Of a stretch of 64,000 nucleotides of DNA, positions 21,696 to 33,915 are shown in pieces. How positions within the stretch are numbered: position 1 is the stretch's first letter; every line of letters begins with the position of its first letter. The DNA is from Lasiosphaeris hirsuta. Lineage: Eukaryota > Ascomycota > Sordariomycetes > Sordariales > Lasiosphaeriaceae. Position numbers and translations under genes: made by a program. Under the pieces are notes generated by a model that worked only from the letters and a program-made list of their open reading frames with translations, made no database searches and was not told where the DNA came from. Location of the stretch: NCBI GenBank assembly GCA_030549175.1, contig JAUKUA010000004.1, positions 2,294,001-2,358,000 on the forward strand, given 5' to 3'.

Positions 21696-23019
21696 TTACC
21701 AGTGCTTGAGCCGGCAGTCTTTTCTCTCTCCTTTGTTCTTCAGACAATCTAAACACAGCCAGAGCTTCCACGACCGTGCACCCCGGATCCTAGAGGACAT
21801 CATCTCGGACATGTGCAGCTTACCCTCTTGCTTCCTATCAAGGTTGCAGATACACCTTTGTGCGCACAAATCAAAGTATGTAGTCTTGCCCAAATCCCTT
21901 GTCACCGAGGTGGCGCGTTCGAAGATGTCGACAAAGGAATCAGTCTCGTACTGGGGCCGCCAGGGCAAGAGATTATCCATGTCAAGCATCACCATGTAAT
22001 TCCCAATGGCCTTGGCAGCGCTGGGGCAAACCGCGTCCAAGCCCTGCGGCCCAAACTGGTAGCTCATATTCAATATCGAAGTCACACGGCTGACTGGCTC
22101 CATGAGCGCGGCGTGCACCTCCCGACGGAGTCGGCTTTTGCGGCGGGCCAATTCACCTCCAACCAGTGTGTTAGCATATGCCCGGGGGCGGTTCAAAGGG
22201 AGGAGGGAGAAACATACCATGCAAATCATGTTTCAGCAGCTCGTGGTCCGCTGGAATCGGCAACCTCAAGCCCCTGACATCCATCTCATCAATCAACGGG
22301 CCCCGATGCGTCAACAAGACATCCCAACTGAGTTGCGCAAAATGTATAGGGAGATCCATCACGTAGGCAAACAACAACAGCCCGCACTTCCTCTCAAACT
22401 CGTGATGATCCTCCTTCTCCCTCTCCGACTGGCTAGCCGCGCGTTGCAGCCAGAGGACCGCGTACGGCATCAGCGCAGCCGTGCAGTCGTATTTGTCTGC
22501 GAGCGTGGCCAGGGCTAGCAGGGTGGCAATGGGTGGCAGCAACGGGACCCCAGAGGCGCGGTGGTGTACCACGTTGGCGAGAATGGAAAAAAGGGGCCCG
22601 TCGTCCTCGGGCAGCGTCAGGGGAAATGGCCGGGGCGAGTTGGGCGCGCGGAAAGCAATGGCCTCGGCCATACTCCCGTTCAGCATGATGTCGAAGACGC
22701 GGCTGACGAGGCAGAGGACCGAAGAGGAGACGCGGAGATGAATTGGGAGGTGTTGGAGAGGTACATATGGCTCTAGGACAGAGGGCACAGCCGAGGACTC
22801 GGAAGTGCTGGAATCCATGCTGCCAGGATCTCCCGGGCCGTCGAGACTTGTCGACATTGGATGATCTGAACCTGAGTCTGATACCAGTGGTGGTGGTTGT
22901 GATGCCAGTTCTGGTGAGCTATTACCGCCTTCCGAGTCGCAAATCTTAATACCTCCAGGGAAGTACAGAAGTATGTCACCTTTGGGGTCTATTAGTATCG
23001 GTTCTACTGGGGTCGCCAT
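21696..23019 (-). CDS. BTB/POZ-like domain protein, unknown function
   Basis: Two exons, 23019-22218 and 22156-21696, join in frame across a 61-bp intron (GTATGT donor, CTAAC branch) to a protein of about 420 residues. The N-terminus reads LIDPKGDILLYFPG. After an acidic, Ser-rich insert it continues with LRVSSSVLCLVSRVFDIMLNGSMAEA, the usual pattern of fungal BTB-like proteins (DPxGD..L; V.S..L...S.VF..ML.G). The following LPEDD...FSILANVVHHR and LATLADKYDC segments also fit. The C-terminal 150 residues are unassigned but Cys-rich. Such proteins are abundant in filamentous ascomycetes and few have known roles. Substrate-adaptor activity for Cul3 is not implied. Confidence 0.8.
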
Positions 23020-24055
23020 CTTCGTGTGGTAACAGCAAGGCTTCGTGTGGTGACAGAATGCTCGTGTGATTATCCCAACTCTGCCGTCAGACCCTCCCTA
23101 GATCCGACCATCCAGTCAATCAAAGACACGGCGACGTAGGCCAATACAGCGTCATCCAACAGTGAAAACCTTGTTACTAACCTTCAAGTGTACAAACAAG
23201 GGCTATTCATAGTAGCGTATAGCAAGCAGAATCTCAAAAAAACATAGGTATCCTGAATTGTGTGATGTTGAAGGTCGGCGATGCTAAGATGTTTGATTGT
23301 CTTGGTTCCGCGGCGTCGGCTGACCACCTGGGCACTGAAACGGATTTATGATGATTGGGCTCGGAAGCGGAGAGTCAATGGAAACTGCACAAATTGGAGG
23401 GGGTGGATTGTTGGCTGCCGCTGGTGCCTTCTCAGGACGAATTATGGCACAGCAGTACCCAAGGTGCCTGCCCGCCCGCCTTGCCTTATTGGTGCCCGAC
23501 CAGAACTTCGGTTCGGGCCAGAATGAGGGAGTCTCTATTTCACACCAGCACCGGGAGGAGTTCCTTCATTCGACTTACTCTGTTGGAAGTCACGACTCCG
23601 CTGCAAACCAAGCCCTCCTACAGATGCACGACATGCGACTTTGGGTGAGATTCCATTGGATGGACGCCAGAGTAGTCCAATGATTGGAAAGACTGGATAT
23701 GATGCTGCGCATTCATCTTGTCTCTCGTGACACGCCGCCACCAAGGAGCAACACGTGTTCCATCACAGGGGAAAATGGAGAATTTGGAGAAAATGCAGCG
23801 CCAATCGCATCTTTCCGAGCGCAATAGCCTTTTAGCACGCACAGTTGGTCTATTGCATTCCGGATTTGCATGCCCAAAATAACAATGCAGAGCTGTCACA
23901 GCTTACTTTCATGGTCTGATTGTACGAGCCTGCTGTGACCGGCAGTGATTCCCACATTACAAACACTGATCTTACGGGGTCTTTAGACTGATCAACATGC
24001 ACTCTTCCTCGTCAGGTGACACATTTATCATACAAATGTTTGAGTTATCTCTAGA
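23020..24055. other. Intergenic region
   Basis: It separates the BTB start from the ALG9 stop. Only short unrelated open frames were seen; no gene. Confidence 0.45.
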
Positions 24056-25984
24056 TTACTTCTTCTGCCTCAACAGACAATGCTGCCCCCACTTCCTCTT
24101 GAACCTCTCCGGGATCACCTTCAAGTCCGGCACCCACAGCGCTCTCGCTAGGAAGGGCGTGTTGGCAGCATCCAAAAAGGGCACGCACTTGACTTCCTCC
24201 CAGCGTTTCGTGTCCGCAACAAAGTCAGGTTCTGCTGGTGGTGCCTTCCACCCAAGCTGCTTCTGTTGCTCGGGATACTGCGTGTCGACAAGGAACGAAC
24301 ACGCCTTCAGATCGACATACTTGCCCACGTCCTCCTCATTGCGATCGTTGAGCCCGATCGTCGGCAGCCAAGTTCCGCTCCAGAAACCGAAGCCCGTGCG
24401 GGCCTCGGAGAACTCTCCGGGCAAGAGTCCACGGAACTCGGAGCGCACAAACTTGGCGCGCATATCATTGGGCAAGAAGTACGAGCTCGGGAAACGGTAC
24501 CATTCTTTGCCAAAGCATATGCTGTCGCCGCGGCTGCCCATCTCATCCAGGGGGGTGTAGAGTGTCATTGGAGCCGAGTAGGCCGAATACAAGCCCCAAA
24601 CCCGGGCAAGGCCCACGTCGACCGACAGTGTGAAGGCAAGAAAGACAGCCAGCAGCTTCAGCTTGGCAGGGATCTTGCCAGCTAGGGTCTTGGGGTCCGC
24701 ATTGCCGAATGCCGTCAACAGGGTATGGGCACCCAGCGCAGCGTTGAGAGCCAAAAAGGGGTAGGCGGGGTACATGAACCGTTCCTCCTTGTGCGGCTGC
24801 AGCGTAAAGATGGCAAGCCACATGTAGAATGGTGAAAGGAATACCACAGTTCGAAGGCCTGATTGAAAGGTCCCCGCCGAGCTTGAGAACAGCTTTTGCA
24901 GGAGGAATAGAGGTAGCGACAATAGTGCGAGAATGAACCAGACGTTGAAGTTCAGTGCCAGGTTCTTGAAGTAAAAGTGCCACGGCTCGGTCCCGTAGAG
25001 CTCGGGGCCACCGGTAGATGAGAAGATATTGTACTTGATGATATTCCAAGAGACAGCTTCCACCTTTCGGTAGAAGAAGGTGTTGATGCACACATCAAAG
25101 AACTGGGCATCTTAGCACTCGCTATGAATGAAGGGAGCGGGGAATAACATACGACTAGGACAAATGTCGACATGACGCCGCGGAAGATACGGATGGCAGC
25201 TTCAAAGAAGCGGTCTTTATCGCTGAATAGAGCAAAGAAGGCCTCCTCCGACACAAAAGGGGCGCACAGGGCAATGGCAAACGGCCACCCAAAAATGCCA
25301 CCAACGGCGAACCAAAACATGCCCTGGGAGGTCTTGATGCCTCCACGCCAGTTGATGAAGGCGGCGGCACCAGCCATAGCCATGTACATGGCGAAGCTCG
25401 ATGGGAGATAGGCCGTGCTTGAGTGAAAGTTACCCGGGCTGGAAACCAGGGCGATGATGAAGATGAGGCCGACACGGGGGCTGAGCGCCAGGCAAATCGC
25501 CCTCCACATCAGAGTCTGGCAGAAGGCGCAGGCGAAGGCCAGGACGTATCGGACGAAATAGAACTCGGCGACCTTGTTCGACTGCGGGAGGAGGCGCCGG
25601 ATATTCCCCACGATGGCATGGAGGCCAACGTACAGCCAACTCCTGATGGCGAAGTCGGGAGAGTATTCCCATGTCTGCAAGCCGTAGCCATGGCTCAGGT
25701 AATGCGTGGGTTCCCAGTAGTTGAAGGTCTCGTCGCAGTCCTGGATCGGGGAAAAGAGGGCGGCGACGAGGTTGGCAGCGAGGAAGGTGTAGAAGGCTGA
25801 GATGGGTTCGATGGCAAAGGTGTTTCTGATGGCCCTGGATGGAAGGGCAGCCCCTTGTCAGCGATGCTGTTCCCCCAGCCGCCTGTCTGTTTCTGTCTGT
25901 CTTTACTGAGAACAGTACTCACTTCTTCTTGGCATGCTTGCCGCCCGGTCGCGCAGCCTGTGCAGTCTGCGGTGGAGGCGGCAT
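24056..25984 (-). CDS. ALG9: Dolichyl-P-Man alpha-1,2-mannosyltransferase Alg9
   Basis: Three exons (25984-25923, 25834-25153, 25102-24056) give 596 residues. Introns are 88 bp (CTGAC branch) and 50 bp. Alg9 adds alpha-1,2-mannose from dolichyl-phosphate-mannose to the lumenal lipid-linked oligosaccharide for N-glycosylation in the ER. It belongs to family GT22. The diagnostic lumenal loop DCDETFNYWEPTHYL (acidic residues after the first membrane span) and the HKEERFMYP motif are both present. About ten hydrophobic spans and a C-terminal lumenal domain follow. The ATG is the first in frame and gives a short basic cytosolic N-terminus (MPPPPQTAQAARPGGKHAKKK). It is divergent from NAF1. Confidence 0.95.
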
Positions 25985-26568
25985 AGCGATTGCTGTCGGA
26001 AGGCTGTTTTGGTGTGCTGCCTCCGCTGTGCCTCCGCTGTCGAAGCTGTGGAAGCTCTCAGGGGTGCTTGCTGCCACGTTCAACAAAGAAGAAAGGAGTT
26101 GGGGTCCGGTTCCAGTCCCCTGTCGTCCGCTAGCTGTATCTAGCTTAGCGTTCCCGCGTGGGGTTTTCTGGATCCCTGCAGATCCCAACCCCACCTTCCG
26201 TCAATTTTTGGACAATCAATCCGTCTTTTTTTTTTTTTCTCGTCGCTTTCTCCAAGATTGAGGACCTTGAAAGTTTGCGTTCTGCCCCAACCAGTGTGAA
26301 GGCAGAGTGCATGCTACAGGGTTTTCTGTCCGCTTCCCATTACTTCTTAACATTTCCCTCGTCTACCTTCTCATACGCATAACATCGGTTGTGCGGCGGA
26401 TTAGGCACTTTACCTGCTTCAACCGGTCAGTGTCGCATTTGCACCTAGCTCAACACCATTTCTTTCCCGCTACGTACCTTTCTCGGCGCGTCAAACTACA
26501 CAACGCGCCACAAAGCGTAGTACAGCCCAGGCTACTCCCAGCCCAATAGGTACATTACCCTCCTCACG
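25985..26568. promoter_or_regulatory. Shared upstream region of ALG9 and NAF1
   Basis: This 584-bp head-to-head region has a T14 run at 26226-26239. No defined factor site was recognised. Confidence 0.5.
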
Positions 26569-28731
26569 ATGTCCGACCAATCCTTCCAAATCCCCGGCCT
26601 TGGCCAGGCAAAACCGAACGAGCAACTCCCGGCTCAGAATTTTGCGCCCGACCTCCTCGCTGCTGCCGCAAGTATAAGTGACGATGTTGGCCTGGTGCTG
26701 GCGGAAGGAGCCAAAGAGGACGTCCCAGAGGCTAAACAGACTGTTGGAGCAACCGCGCCTGTCGAGCCCCAGCTTGACGCCCCGGCGGAGGACAGAGCCG
26801 TCGAGACAACCGAGACAATGGACATTGACGCAAAAGAAGTCACAATCACCACGCCAACCGAGAGCACCGCAACAATCGACCATAGCGTATCTCAAGAGGA
26901 TTCAGCTTCAGGCGATGTGGATATGGGCAACGGTAGTTTTACACCGTCAAGCCCAGGCGTGGCGAGCGCACTAGAGGCCGCCCTAAATGGCATGATTCCC
27001 GCCGCACCCGAGCAGGTGCAAGTTGCCGCTGATGCCGATGCCCCAACCGAAGGCGAACATCCCGAATGGGAGGAAGACTCATCGCCCTATGAGTCTTCAT
27101 CTGAATCTGAAAGCTCAGACAGCTCCTCTGATGACGACTCGGAGGATGAGGGAGGCTACCCTCTGCTCGGAATCGAAGAAACTGCCCAAATGCTCATGGC
27201 AGAAGATGCCGATGCCGATGGTGATGGCGATAGCAACAATAAGACCGGAAAGGGAGGCGGCGCCCCTCTGCGCACCAAGAATGAGACCCTCGACGACGAC
27301 GTTGTGCCCAAGCCCGACATCACAATCACTCCAGAGATGAAGATTGAACCTCTCGGAAACATTCAGTTTATTGTCGAAAATACTGCAGTCATCCAGTCAC
27401 AATCGCCAGGTGAAGTTCGGGTCCTTGAGAGGGGATCTGTGCTTTGCAAGGAAGACCGATCAGTCGTTGGTGCGTTGACAGATATCCTGGGAAATATCAA
27501 AAGCCCTGTTTATATCCTCCGATTTTCCTCCGAGGATGAGATCAAGGGGCTTGGGCTCGAAGTCGGAGCAGACGTGTTCTATTCGGTGGAGCATGCTGTG
27601 TATGCTTTCACACAAGCTCTCAAAGAGATCAAGGGTAGTGACGCCAGCAATCTTCACGACGAAGAAGTGAATCAAGAGGAGATGGAGTTCTCGGATGATG
27701 AAAAGGAGGCAGAGTACAAATGGGAACAGAAGTTGAAGAAGCGGGCTGGCAAAGGCGGTCGCGGAGGACGAGAGCAAAGCTTACATCCCTACCCGTTCAG
27801 CAATGCCGAGCCTGCCCCCGAAGGGTTGAGGGACACTAACCTCAACTATGACGACGATGAGGATGGACCATACAAACCCCTTTCTCGCCCATCAACATTT
27901 GCCCAGGGAGCATCCACTCTGCCCCCGAGGCCCGAGACTGGTTTCGGCCAGCCACGCGGTGGCTTCGTCCAGCGAGGCGCTCAGCGGGGTGGACGAGGTG
28001 ACTTCCGTGGACGTGGACGTGGTCGTGGAGCCCCTCGGGGTGGCGACAGGAAATTCGGACAGCAGAGAGGCCATGGTGGCAATCACCCACCGTCCTTTGC
28101 CAGAGGAGCATCGCCGCCGGGCGCATATCCCAATCCCTCCTCCCTGCCAGCAGTGCCCCACAGCCCTCACATGCCCCCTCCTCCGTACGGCACAGCACCT
28201 CTCATTCCTCCTCCTCCGCCGCCGCAGGCTGGCCATTGGCCCCCTGTGCCGAATGCATATTCCGTGCCCTCACCTCCTGTTCCCTTCCCCCCGCGCCCGG
28301 CCGCCCAGGGCCAGATTCCGGGTCTCCACCAGGTCCCGCCGCCGCCGCCGCCGCCTATCCCGAACTATAATTATAACTTCAACTACCAACAATCCTGGCC
28401 CCCCGCACCGCAAGGGCCGCAACAATACCAATATGGTCAGGCACCTGCTGCTCATCACCAGGCACCGCCCCAGCCCCCGAGGAACTACTCACCGGCAGCT
28501 CAGGGTACACTGCCCACATGGCCTGCCGTCGGAGCACAGACAGCTGCCCACACCAGAGCCTATATCAATCCGGCATTTTACAGCAGTGCGCAGTATGGCC
28601 AGCAGCCGCAGGCACAACAACATCAGCAGCACCAACAACCGCCACGGCCAGCACAACCCGCCGTGCCCCAACAGCAGCAGCAACAGCAGTACTGGAACCA
28701 GCAAGGGGGATATGGTCAAGACCAGCAGTAG
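26569..28731 (+). CDS. NAF1: H/ACA snoRNP assembly factor Naf1
   Basis: The protein is 720 residues in one exon, starting at an ATG in context cacgATGtcc. Naf1 binds Cbf5/dyskerin and is exchanged for Gar1 during maturation of H/ACA snoRNPs, acting in the nucleus. The acidic, Ser-rich N-terminal half (SSPYESSSESESSDSSSDDDS) precedes the Gar1/Naf1 core at about residues 247-370 (IEPLGNIQFIVENTAVIQS, RSVVGALTDILGNIKSPVYILRF, GADVFYSVEHA). An RGG region follows (about 464-504). The C-terminus is a long Pro/Gln-rich tail (PPPPPPQAG, QQQQQQQYW). The Gln/Pro tail is long for the family and likely disordered. Confidence 0.93.
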   Translation: MSDQSFQIPGLGQAKPNEQLPAQNFAPDLLAAAASISDDVGLVLAEGAKEDVPEAKQTVGATAPVEPQLDAPAEDRAVETTETMDIDAKEVTITTPTESTATIDHSVSQEDSASGDVDMGNGSFTPSSPGVASALEAALNGMIPAAPEQVQVAADADAPTEGEHPEWEEDSSPYESSSESESSDSSSDDDSEDEGGYPLLGIEETAQMLMAEDADADGDGDSNNKTGKGGGAPLRTKNETLDDDVVPKPDITITPEMKIEPLGNIQFIVENTAVIQSQSPGEVRVLERGSVLCKEDRSVVGALTDILGNIKSPVYILRFSSEDEIKGLGLEVGADVFYSVEHAVYAFTQALKEIKGSDASNLHDEEVNQEEMEFSDDEKEAEYKWEQKLKKRAGKGGRGGREQSLHPYPFSNAEPAPEGLRDTNLNYDDDEDGPYKPLSRPSTFAQGASTLPPRPETGFGQPRGGFVQRGAQRGGRGDFRGRGRGRGAPRGGDRKFGQQRGHGGNHPPSFARGASPPGAYPNPSSLPAVPHSPHMPPPPYGTAPLIPPPPPPQAGHWPPVPNAYSVPSPPVPFPPRPAAQGQIPGLHQVPPPPPPPIPNYNYNFNYQQSWPPAPQGPQQYQYGQAPAAHHQAPPQPPRNYSPAAQGTLPTWPAVGAQTAAHTRAYINPAFYSSAQYGQQPQAQQHQQHQQPPRPAQPAVPQQQQQQQYWNQQGGYGQDQQ

Positions 28732-31700
28732 GAGCGCCTGGCTGACCAGAATCCCAAAGTGGATGGATTTCCGCCGCCGGTCCGGAGAGAGTTGTGGACA
28801 GGTTCACAGCCGGAATCGGGTTCATGGTCACAGTCAGGTTCACAGCCGCAGCCAGGTTCACGGCCGCCGTCACCGCGGCCGGTACTCTATCAAGACCGTC
28901 ACGACCGCATTCGTGAACGGCTGGAGCGACTGACCCAGATTCGGAGCGGCTGGAATTAGGATTACGAGGCCGGTCGGGATCATGTAGGAGTACGTTCAAA
29001 CAGCCGACGCCCACGTCGGAGGGGGGGACGAAGGGTTAGACGTTCACGGCAGATGGGTACGGTGCCGGTGTGGTGATCAGTTCCATGAATATGGCTGGGT
29101 ATGCGGGAGTCATGGTTGAGGACATCACCGCCATAGCATCAGAGTCCTCGCTGCTTTACGATCGGGGGTGGTGCCCCGGTGCACCCCGGTACAATCCTGT
29201 TCAAAAGCATTGTTTGAGTACTTGACCTGTCGGGGCATATGGATAGAGGATCATGGTAGGCTATGGGTCAAGAGGCTGTCGGAGTTCATGTTAGTTTCCT
29301 GTTTGAGGATGTATATACTCATACAAGCATACGTCTCAGGGGTCCATAGTCCGACCTTTCAATTCACAGGTGCCATTGCGGGCATAACTGATAGCACAGC
29401 AGTAATTACGATACTGTGTAGAACAATCTGTAATAAACCCGTTCGGGAGTCAAGTGCTTAGGGCTGTTTGTGCCGAGATAGTAGTAGGGGGCGGTATGGA
29501 AAGTGTCTGTTCTCACATTTTGCCTGGCACTTGCTTGCTGACCACCCACCTTGGTCGACATATCAGCAGCGATGGCTCGATTTAGATTTAGATATAAATG
29601 GTCATTGAGAAGGATGGAGGGCAAGCAGCCCCCATCTCTGACAGGACCCGCAAATGGAAGCCAAACACCTAAAGTCCGAGCGAGACCGTTTGGCTGATGT
29701 AGGGGAGCATTTGGAACCGCCACATTGAAGCTAGCTTGATGCCATCAAACAGGCAAACCCGTCCGCCTGCTCGCTGAACAAAGGAGTGCCATGACGACGT
29801 AGTTAGGAGGGTAGGTGGCATTAGGGACAGACAGTGCCCGTGAGCAAGTCGTGGCGTTGTTAGGTAGCGTTTGCAGAATGACCGCCGATCAGCCGGGACG
29901 AGTGCAACCAAGTGCCTAGGTGTGTCCACGGTGTCACGGTATCCACGATGTCGTACGTGACAGGATTCCCGCGACATGGCCCTATCCTGGTATTTTATTG
30001 AATTCTGCTGACGCGCCTGTCTCCTTTGGGCCCATGTTCCCGCTTGTTGTGCGTCCGTCGCGAACCAGGTTTGCGCGCTGGCGCAATTTCCCCACCTGCC
30101 TACCGCCCCTTCGCTCACTTGAGGGAGTTCTGGCAGCACGCGATCCCGCCGCGATAAGATAGCGCTGGGCTGATGAGGCGTCCCGATGGGGTGGTGATTC
30201 AAGACACTTTCTGTGTCTCTCCACGTGCCGAAACCCCAACGTTTCAGAAACGCTGGCTTCAACTGGCCTCGACAGGGTTAGCCTGTGCCCGTGGAAAAAG
30301 AAAATGTTTCGATCTGAAAGTGCGAGCAAGACCACCCCGCAGGACCCATTTCTCAGCCACCCCAGGTCGGCGCCTGGAGATCATTCATGCTGACTGCTCG
30401 TGAGCGCTTTTAATAGCCGGAGAGCAAAAGCACTCTGTAGCACTCTACAAAGTGTGTATATTTGAATAGACTATGCGGTGAAGGTTGCAATGCATAGAGT
30501 AGGCAACATTCACATTCCTCATTCAAACCTACAACCCTACACAGCAGTGCCCGCTGTAACTGATTGAATAGGTAGGTAGGTGCAGGACTTTGCAGGCACC
30601 GCTCCCCTTCCACAGCCGACCGGGCTAATTTTTTTTCACTCACTTTCGAATCCAATCCTTCCCGCGGCCAACATCTATCTGGCTGTGCCGTCCGTTTATA
30701 TGGCCCGGATATATCGTCCGTATTCTTATTAAGGGTTGGTCGGTGCACCGCCCACAACCCTCACAGAAGACCCAGAGCCCCAGATGCCACCGTCCCACGC
30801 GACCGCCTTCCGAAAGGTCGCAGCAGTGCACGTTTCCAACTGCAGTCTGGCGGTAGGTGGGTTGCCACCTGCGAGAAATACAAGGAGGGGAAGAAGCCAG
30901 AGAGAAAAGGGGATCTGCGATGGAACTGGGAAAGGTGTGCCGACCTCACACGGCCGTGAGACCCTTGTCCGCCTTCAATCTTGGGGCCATTATAAGCCAA
31001 TCATGACCCCTGTCGGCAATCTCGCTTCTTGTGAGATCCACAGGCCCACCAATCAACGGCTGCTGGTTCCTGAAATGGCTTGCGGGCAGGGGTCCCTGCG
31101 TGAGACCTGGGGCGATCCACACGGCCGACTGGAACACGGCAGCGCTTCTCTCTGTTGGCGAGCTCTTTGTTCGTCCGCCGTTGCGCTTCTCAGATTGCCA
31201 TCGCGCTTCTCTCTGTCTTCTCTCGGTGCCCCTCAACCCCTCGATGGCCGCTCGTTGGCGCCTGTGTTGGATGTGGTGTGGACTATGACGCTGTGCCCCT
31301 ATGTGACCGTGTGACAGTGTGACCTGGGCCAGAGACAAGACGGCAATCCAGGGAGCCAGAGAGACAAACAACTCTCTCATCCAGCGCCAGACAGAAAGGT
31401 GGTGTGCCTGCGGCCCTGTGGTGTGTCTGTGTCCCCCAAGATCCCCAAGAGAGTGGAGGATGATCGAAACGCACAGCCCGCTTTGAAGATCCTAGTCAAT
31501 ATCCGGACCGTCAGCCTGCACCTTCCTGCACTTACTGCGTACCTTGCACTTTCGTGCCTGCCTACCTCGCGACCCCGGCGGACCAGGTTGTTCAACGCCC
31601 ACGGTCTCTTCTCCTGTAGCGCGCAGCCTTCTCATCCTCTCCTTTCACTTCTCCTCTTGACTCCCAAACATCCATTCTCTTGTCCAAGACACCCTCCTCT

Positions 31701-32015
31701 CCGGTGTTGAGTCTTTCTTTTACCGTGATGAGCGCCTGAGACTGCGACTCTCACTCTTTCGTTCTCTTGCGACCACCAACTGTCATTTCTTTCTTTCTAA
31801 CAAAATATCCGCCGGTCTCGCGTTTCTGTGCGCGCTTGAGTGTAGCTGCAGCACCACCTTCTTTACTTCAACCACATCACGAAACACAGGTCGAGACAAG
31901 CGGAAACTACCAAACATACTCATTCCAACCGTCTACAGGCAGGACGAATGCGACTGGGTTTCAAACAATTAATTAAGTTTTAAGCTAGGTCGCTTGAAGC
32001 AGCGATACAACGACA
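28732..32015. other. 3.3 kb gene-free region upstream of the SH3 protein
   Basis: No convincing coding sequence was found. Imperfect GGTTCACAGCCG-like repeats occur just past NAF1 (28799-28871). The final 600 bp are pyrimidine-rich (CT-rich), as in many fungal promoters and leaders. Open frames at 29669-30262 and 30736-31314 lack family resemblance. It could hold a long regulatory region, a long 5' leader or a non-coding transcript. Confidence 0.5.
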
Positions 32016-33915
32016 ATGCACTTGAATCCTATTCTCGCGCCAGCGGTGCATCTGGCACCGAGGCAGAACTGGTGGGACGACGTCACGAAGGCCGTGGCTG
32101 ATGTGTTTGATGGCGACCCGGACGCGGAGGAAGAACAGGCCCCTGAGACGAAGACGACTTTCGTTGTGAAGACGGTGACTGCTGATCCGACTAAGACGAC
32201 AACGTCGACGCTTCTCGTCGACCCGACGACTCATGTCGTTCACACCACGGTGCAGACAACTGTAGCCGCGCCAAACCCTACCCCGGAGGCCGTAAACGAT
32301 GGATCCCTAGAGACTGATTCGATTGACGCGCTCCCGACGGCATTCATTCCCTCAACGGTGTCCGTCAGTGACAGCACTCTTGCCCTTGCCCCGGTGACAA
32401 CCAAGGCAACAGCCGAACCCAGTGCTATCCCGACTACCGGTGGCCAACTTGGTGTGACAGCCTCATCGTCGCCTTCTGCCTCAGCTACCGCTACGCCGGA
32501 GAACGAGGGTGGGCAGCAAGGAGCCGCTGCCACGGCAGGAATTGTTATCGGCGTGCTGGCTGGTGTGCTGGGTGTGTTTTTGCTTGTGTGGTTCCTTTTC
32601 ACCAGACGGCGAAAGCAGATGCTGCAGAAGCAGCAGCTATTGGATGATGAAAAGATCAATGGACCGTTCGCCGACAGCGCTGCCGACAGCGCTGCCGTTC
32701 GCGATAAGGACTCGCCCCGGACTCCAGTTGACGCCCCCCGCTTGACCCTGCGACCTGTCACGCAGTTCCTCCCAAACTTTCCCGATCGGAGAGCCAGCCG
32801 TGGAGCTAATTTGATGCTCAGCGCGGAGCCTCAGGCCTCACAGCTTCAGAAGCCCACCGGAGGCAGTGCGTGGGAGCGCCCAACCGTTGGCTCGTCCATC
32901 AGCAGCGGCCCGGGCAGCCCATGGGACCGCCCAGATACCAGCATGAGCCTGAACTCTGCCAATCCCTTCAACGACAACCAACGCATCCTTGAGGAATCTG
33001 TAATGGAGACCCGTCCTGTCAGCCCCATTAGCGCCGATGGCCGCGACGTTGGCCCTGCGACTCCTAGCCCAGCCCCTGAACCGGTCTCCCCCATTGAAGG
33101 TCCTACACATGACGTTTTCGCGGCTGCCACCGCCGCCGCTGCTGCCGCCAGTGCCGGGGCTGCCGCCGGAAAAGCGGGTGTCGGCCTTGCTCGCAAGGCT
33201 TCTATCCGGAAGGATCTTCCTCGACCCCTTGATCTGACAATGCCCATGCCGCCAGCTTTCGCCGCCGCGCCCCCAAGCCCCGCCGGAACCGAGTATAGCA
33301 TGCACTCCGTCGCGCCTGGCCAGACCCCCGGCCCGTCTTCAAGCGCTGCTGCAATTGCTGCTGCTGGCGGACCCGCTCAGTCTGCTGTGCATCGTGTGCA
33401 ACTCGACTTCAAGCCAACTATGGATGACGAACTGGCCCTGAAGGCTGGCCAGCTTGTCCGTCTTCTGCACGAGTACGATGACGGCTGGGTAAGTTGAATA
33501 ATATCTCTATGAAGCAGTCGACGACTACTAACATGCATAGGCTCTCTGCATCCGTCTTGACCGCTCTCAGCAAGGTGTTGCTCCGCGAACCTGCCTTTCT
33601 ACGCGCCCTGTGAAACCGAGAGCTGCCCAGGGTGCTCCTCGCGGCCCGCCTGTGAACCCGACCCGCCCCGGCTACCCCCCTCAGGGCATGCCCCGAGGGC
33701 CCATGAACGGTCAATACCAGCGACCCCAATCGCCTGCCGGATCAGTAGGCGGTTACAACCGACCTGGGTCGGCTGCCTCGTACAGATCCCAATCTCCAGG
33801 GCCTCAACACCACCAGCAGGGACGTCCCCAGGGCCCCAACGTTGCGAGTAGGAGATACAGCCCCCCCGGACCTAGCCAGAGTCAGATCCGTCAACAGTAC
33901 GGCCAGGCTTACTAG
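32016..33915 (+). CDS. Single-pass transmembrane SH3-domain protein
   Basis: Two exons, 32016-33488 and 33541-33915, give 615 residues. The 52-bp intron has GTAAGT, a CTAAC branch and a CATAG acceptor. The N-terminal extracellular part is Thr/Ser/Pro-rich with KTVTADPTKTTT-like repeats. A single membrane segment lies at about residues 171-193 (AATAGIVIGVLAGVLGVFLLVWFLF), followed by a basic stop-transfer RRRKQ. After a disordered cytosolic linker comes an SH3 domain (VQLDFKPTMDDELALKAGQLVRLLHEYDDGW-ALCIRLDRSQQGVAPRTCLS), with the intron immediately after its Trp. The tail is Pro/Gln/Arg-rich. The architecture resembles Fus1-type membrane SH3 proteins that organise polarity or fusion, but orthology is not established. 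Confidence 0.88.

Noticed and set aside
27848..28933. 361-codon open frame overlapping NAF1 in another frame
   Set aside because: It lies over the low-complexity Pro/Gln/RGG coding of NAF1 and has an Arg/His/Pro-rich composition with no domain; it is a shadow of the real frame.
29669..30262. 197-codon minus-strand open frame
   Set aside because: Composition looks random and no family resemblance is visible.
30736..31314. 192-codon open frame in the long gap before the SH3 gene
   Set aside because: No domain, overlapped by equally long frames on the other strand; more likely leader or promoter sequence.
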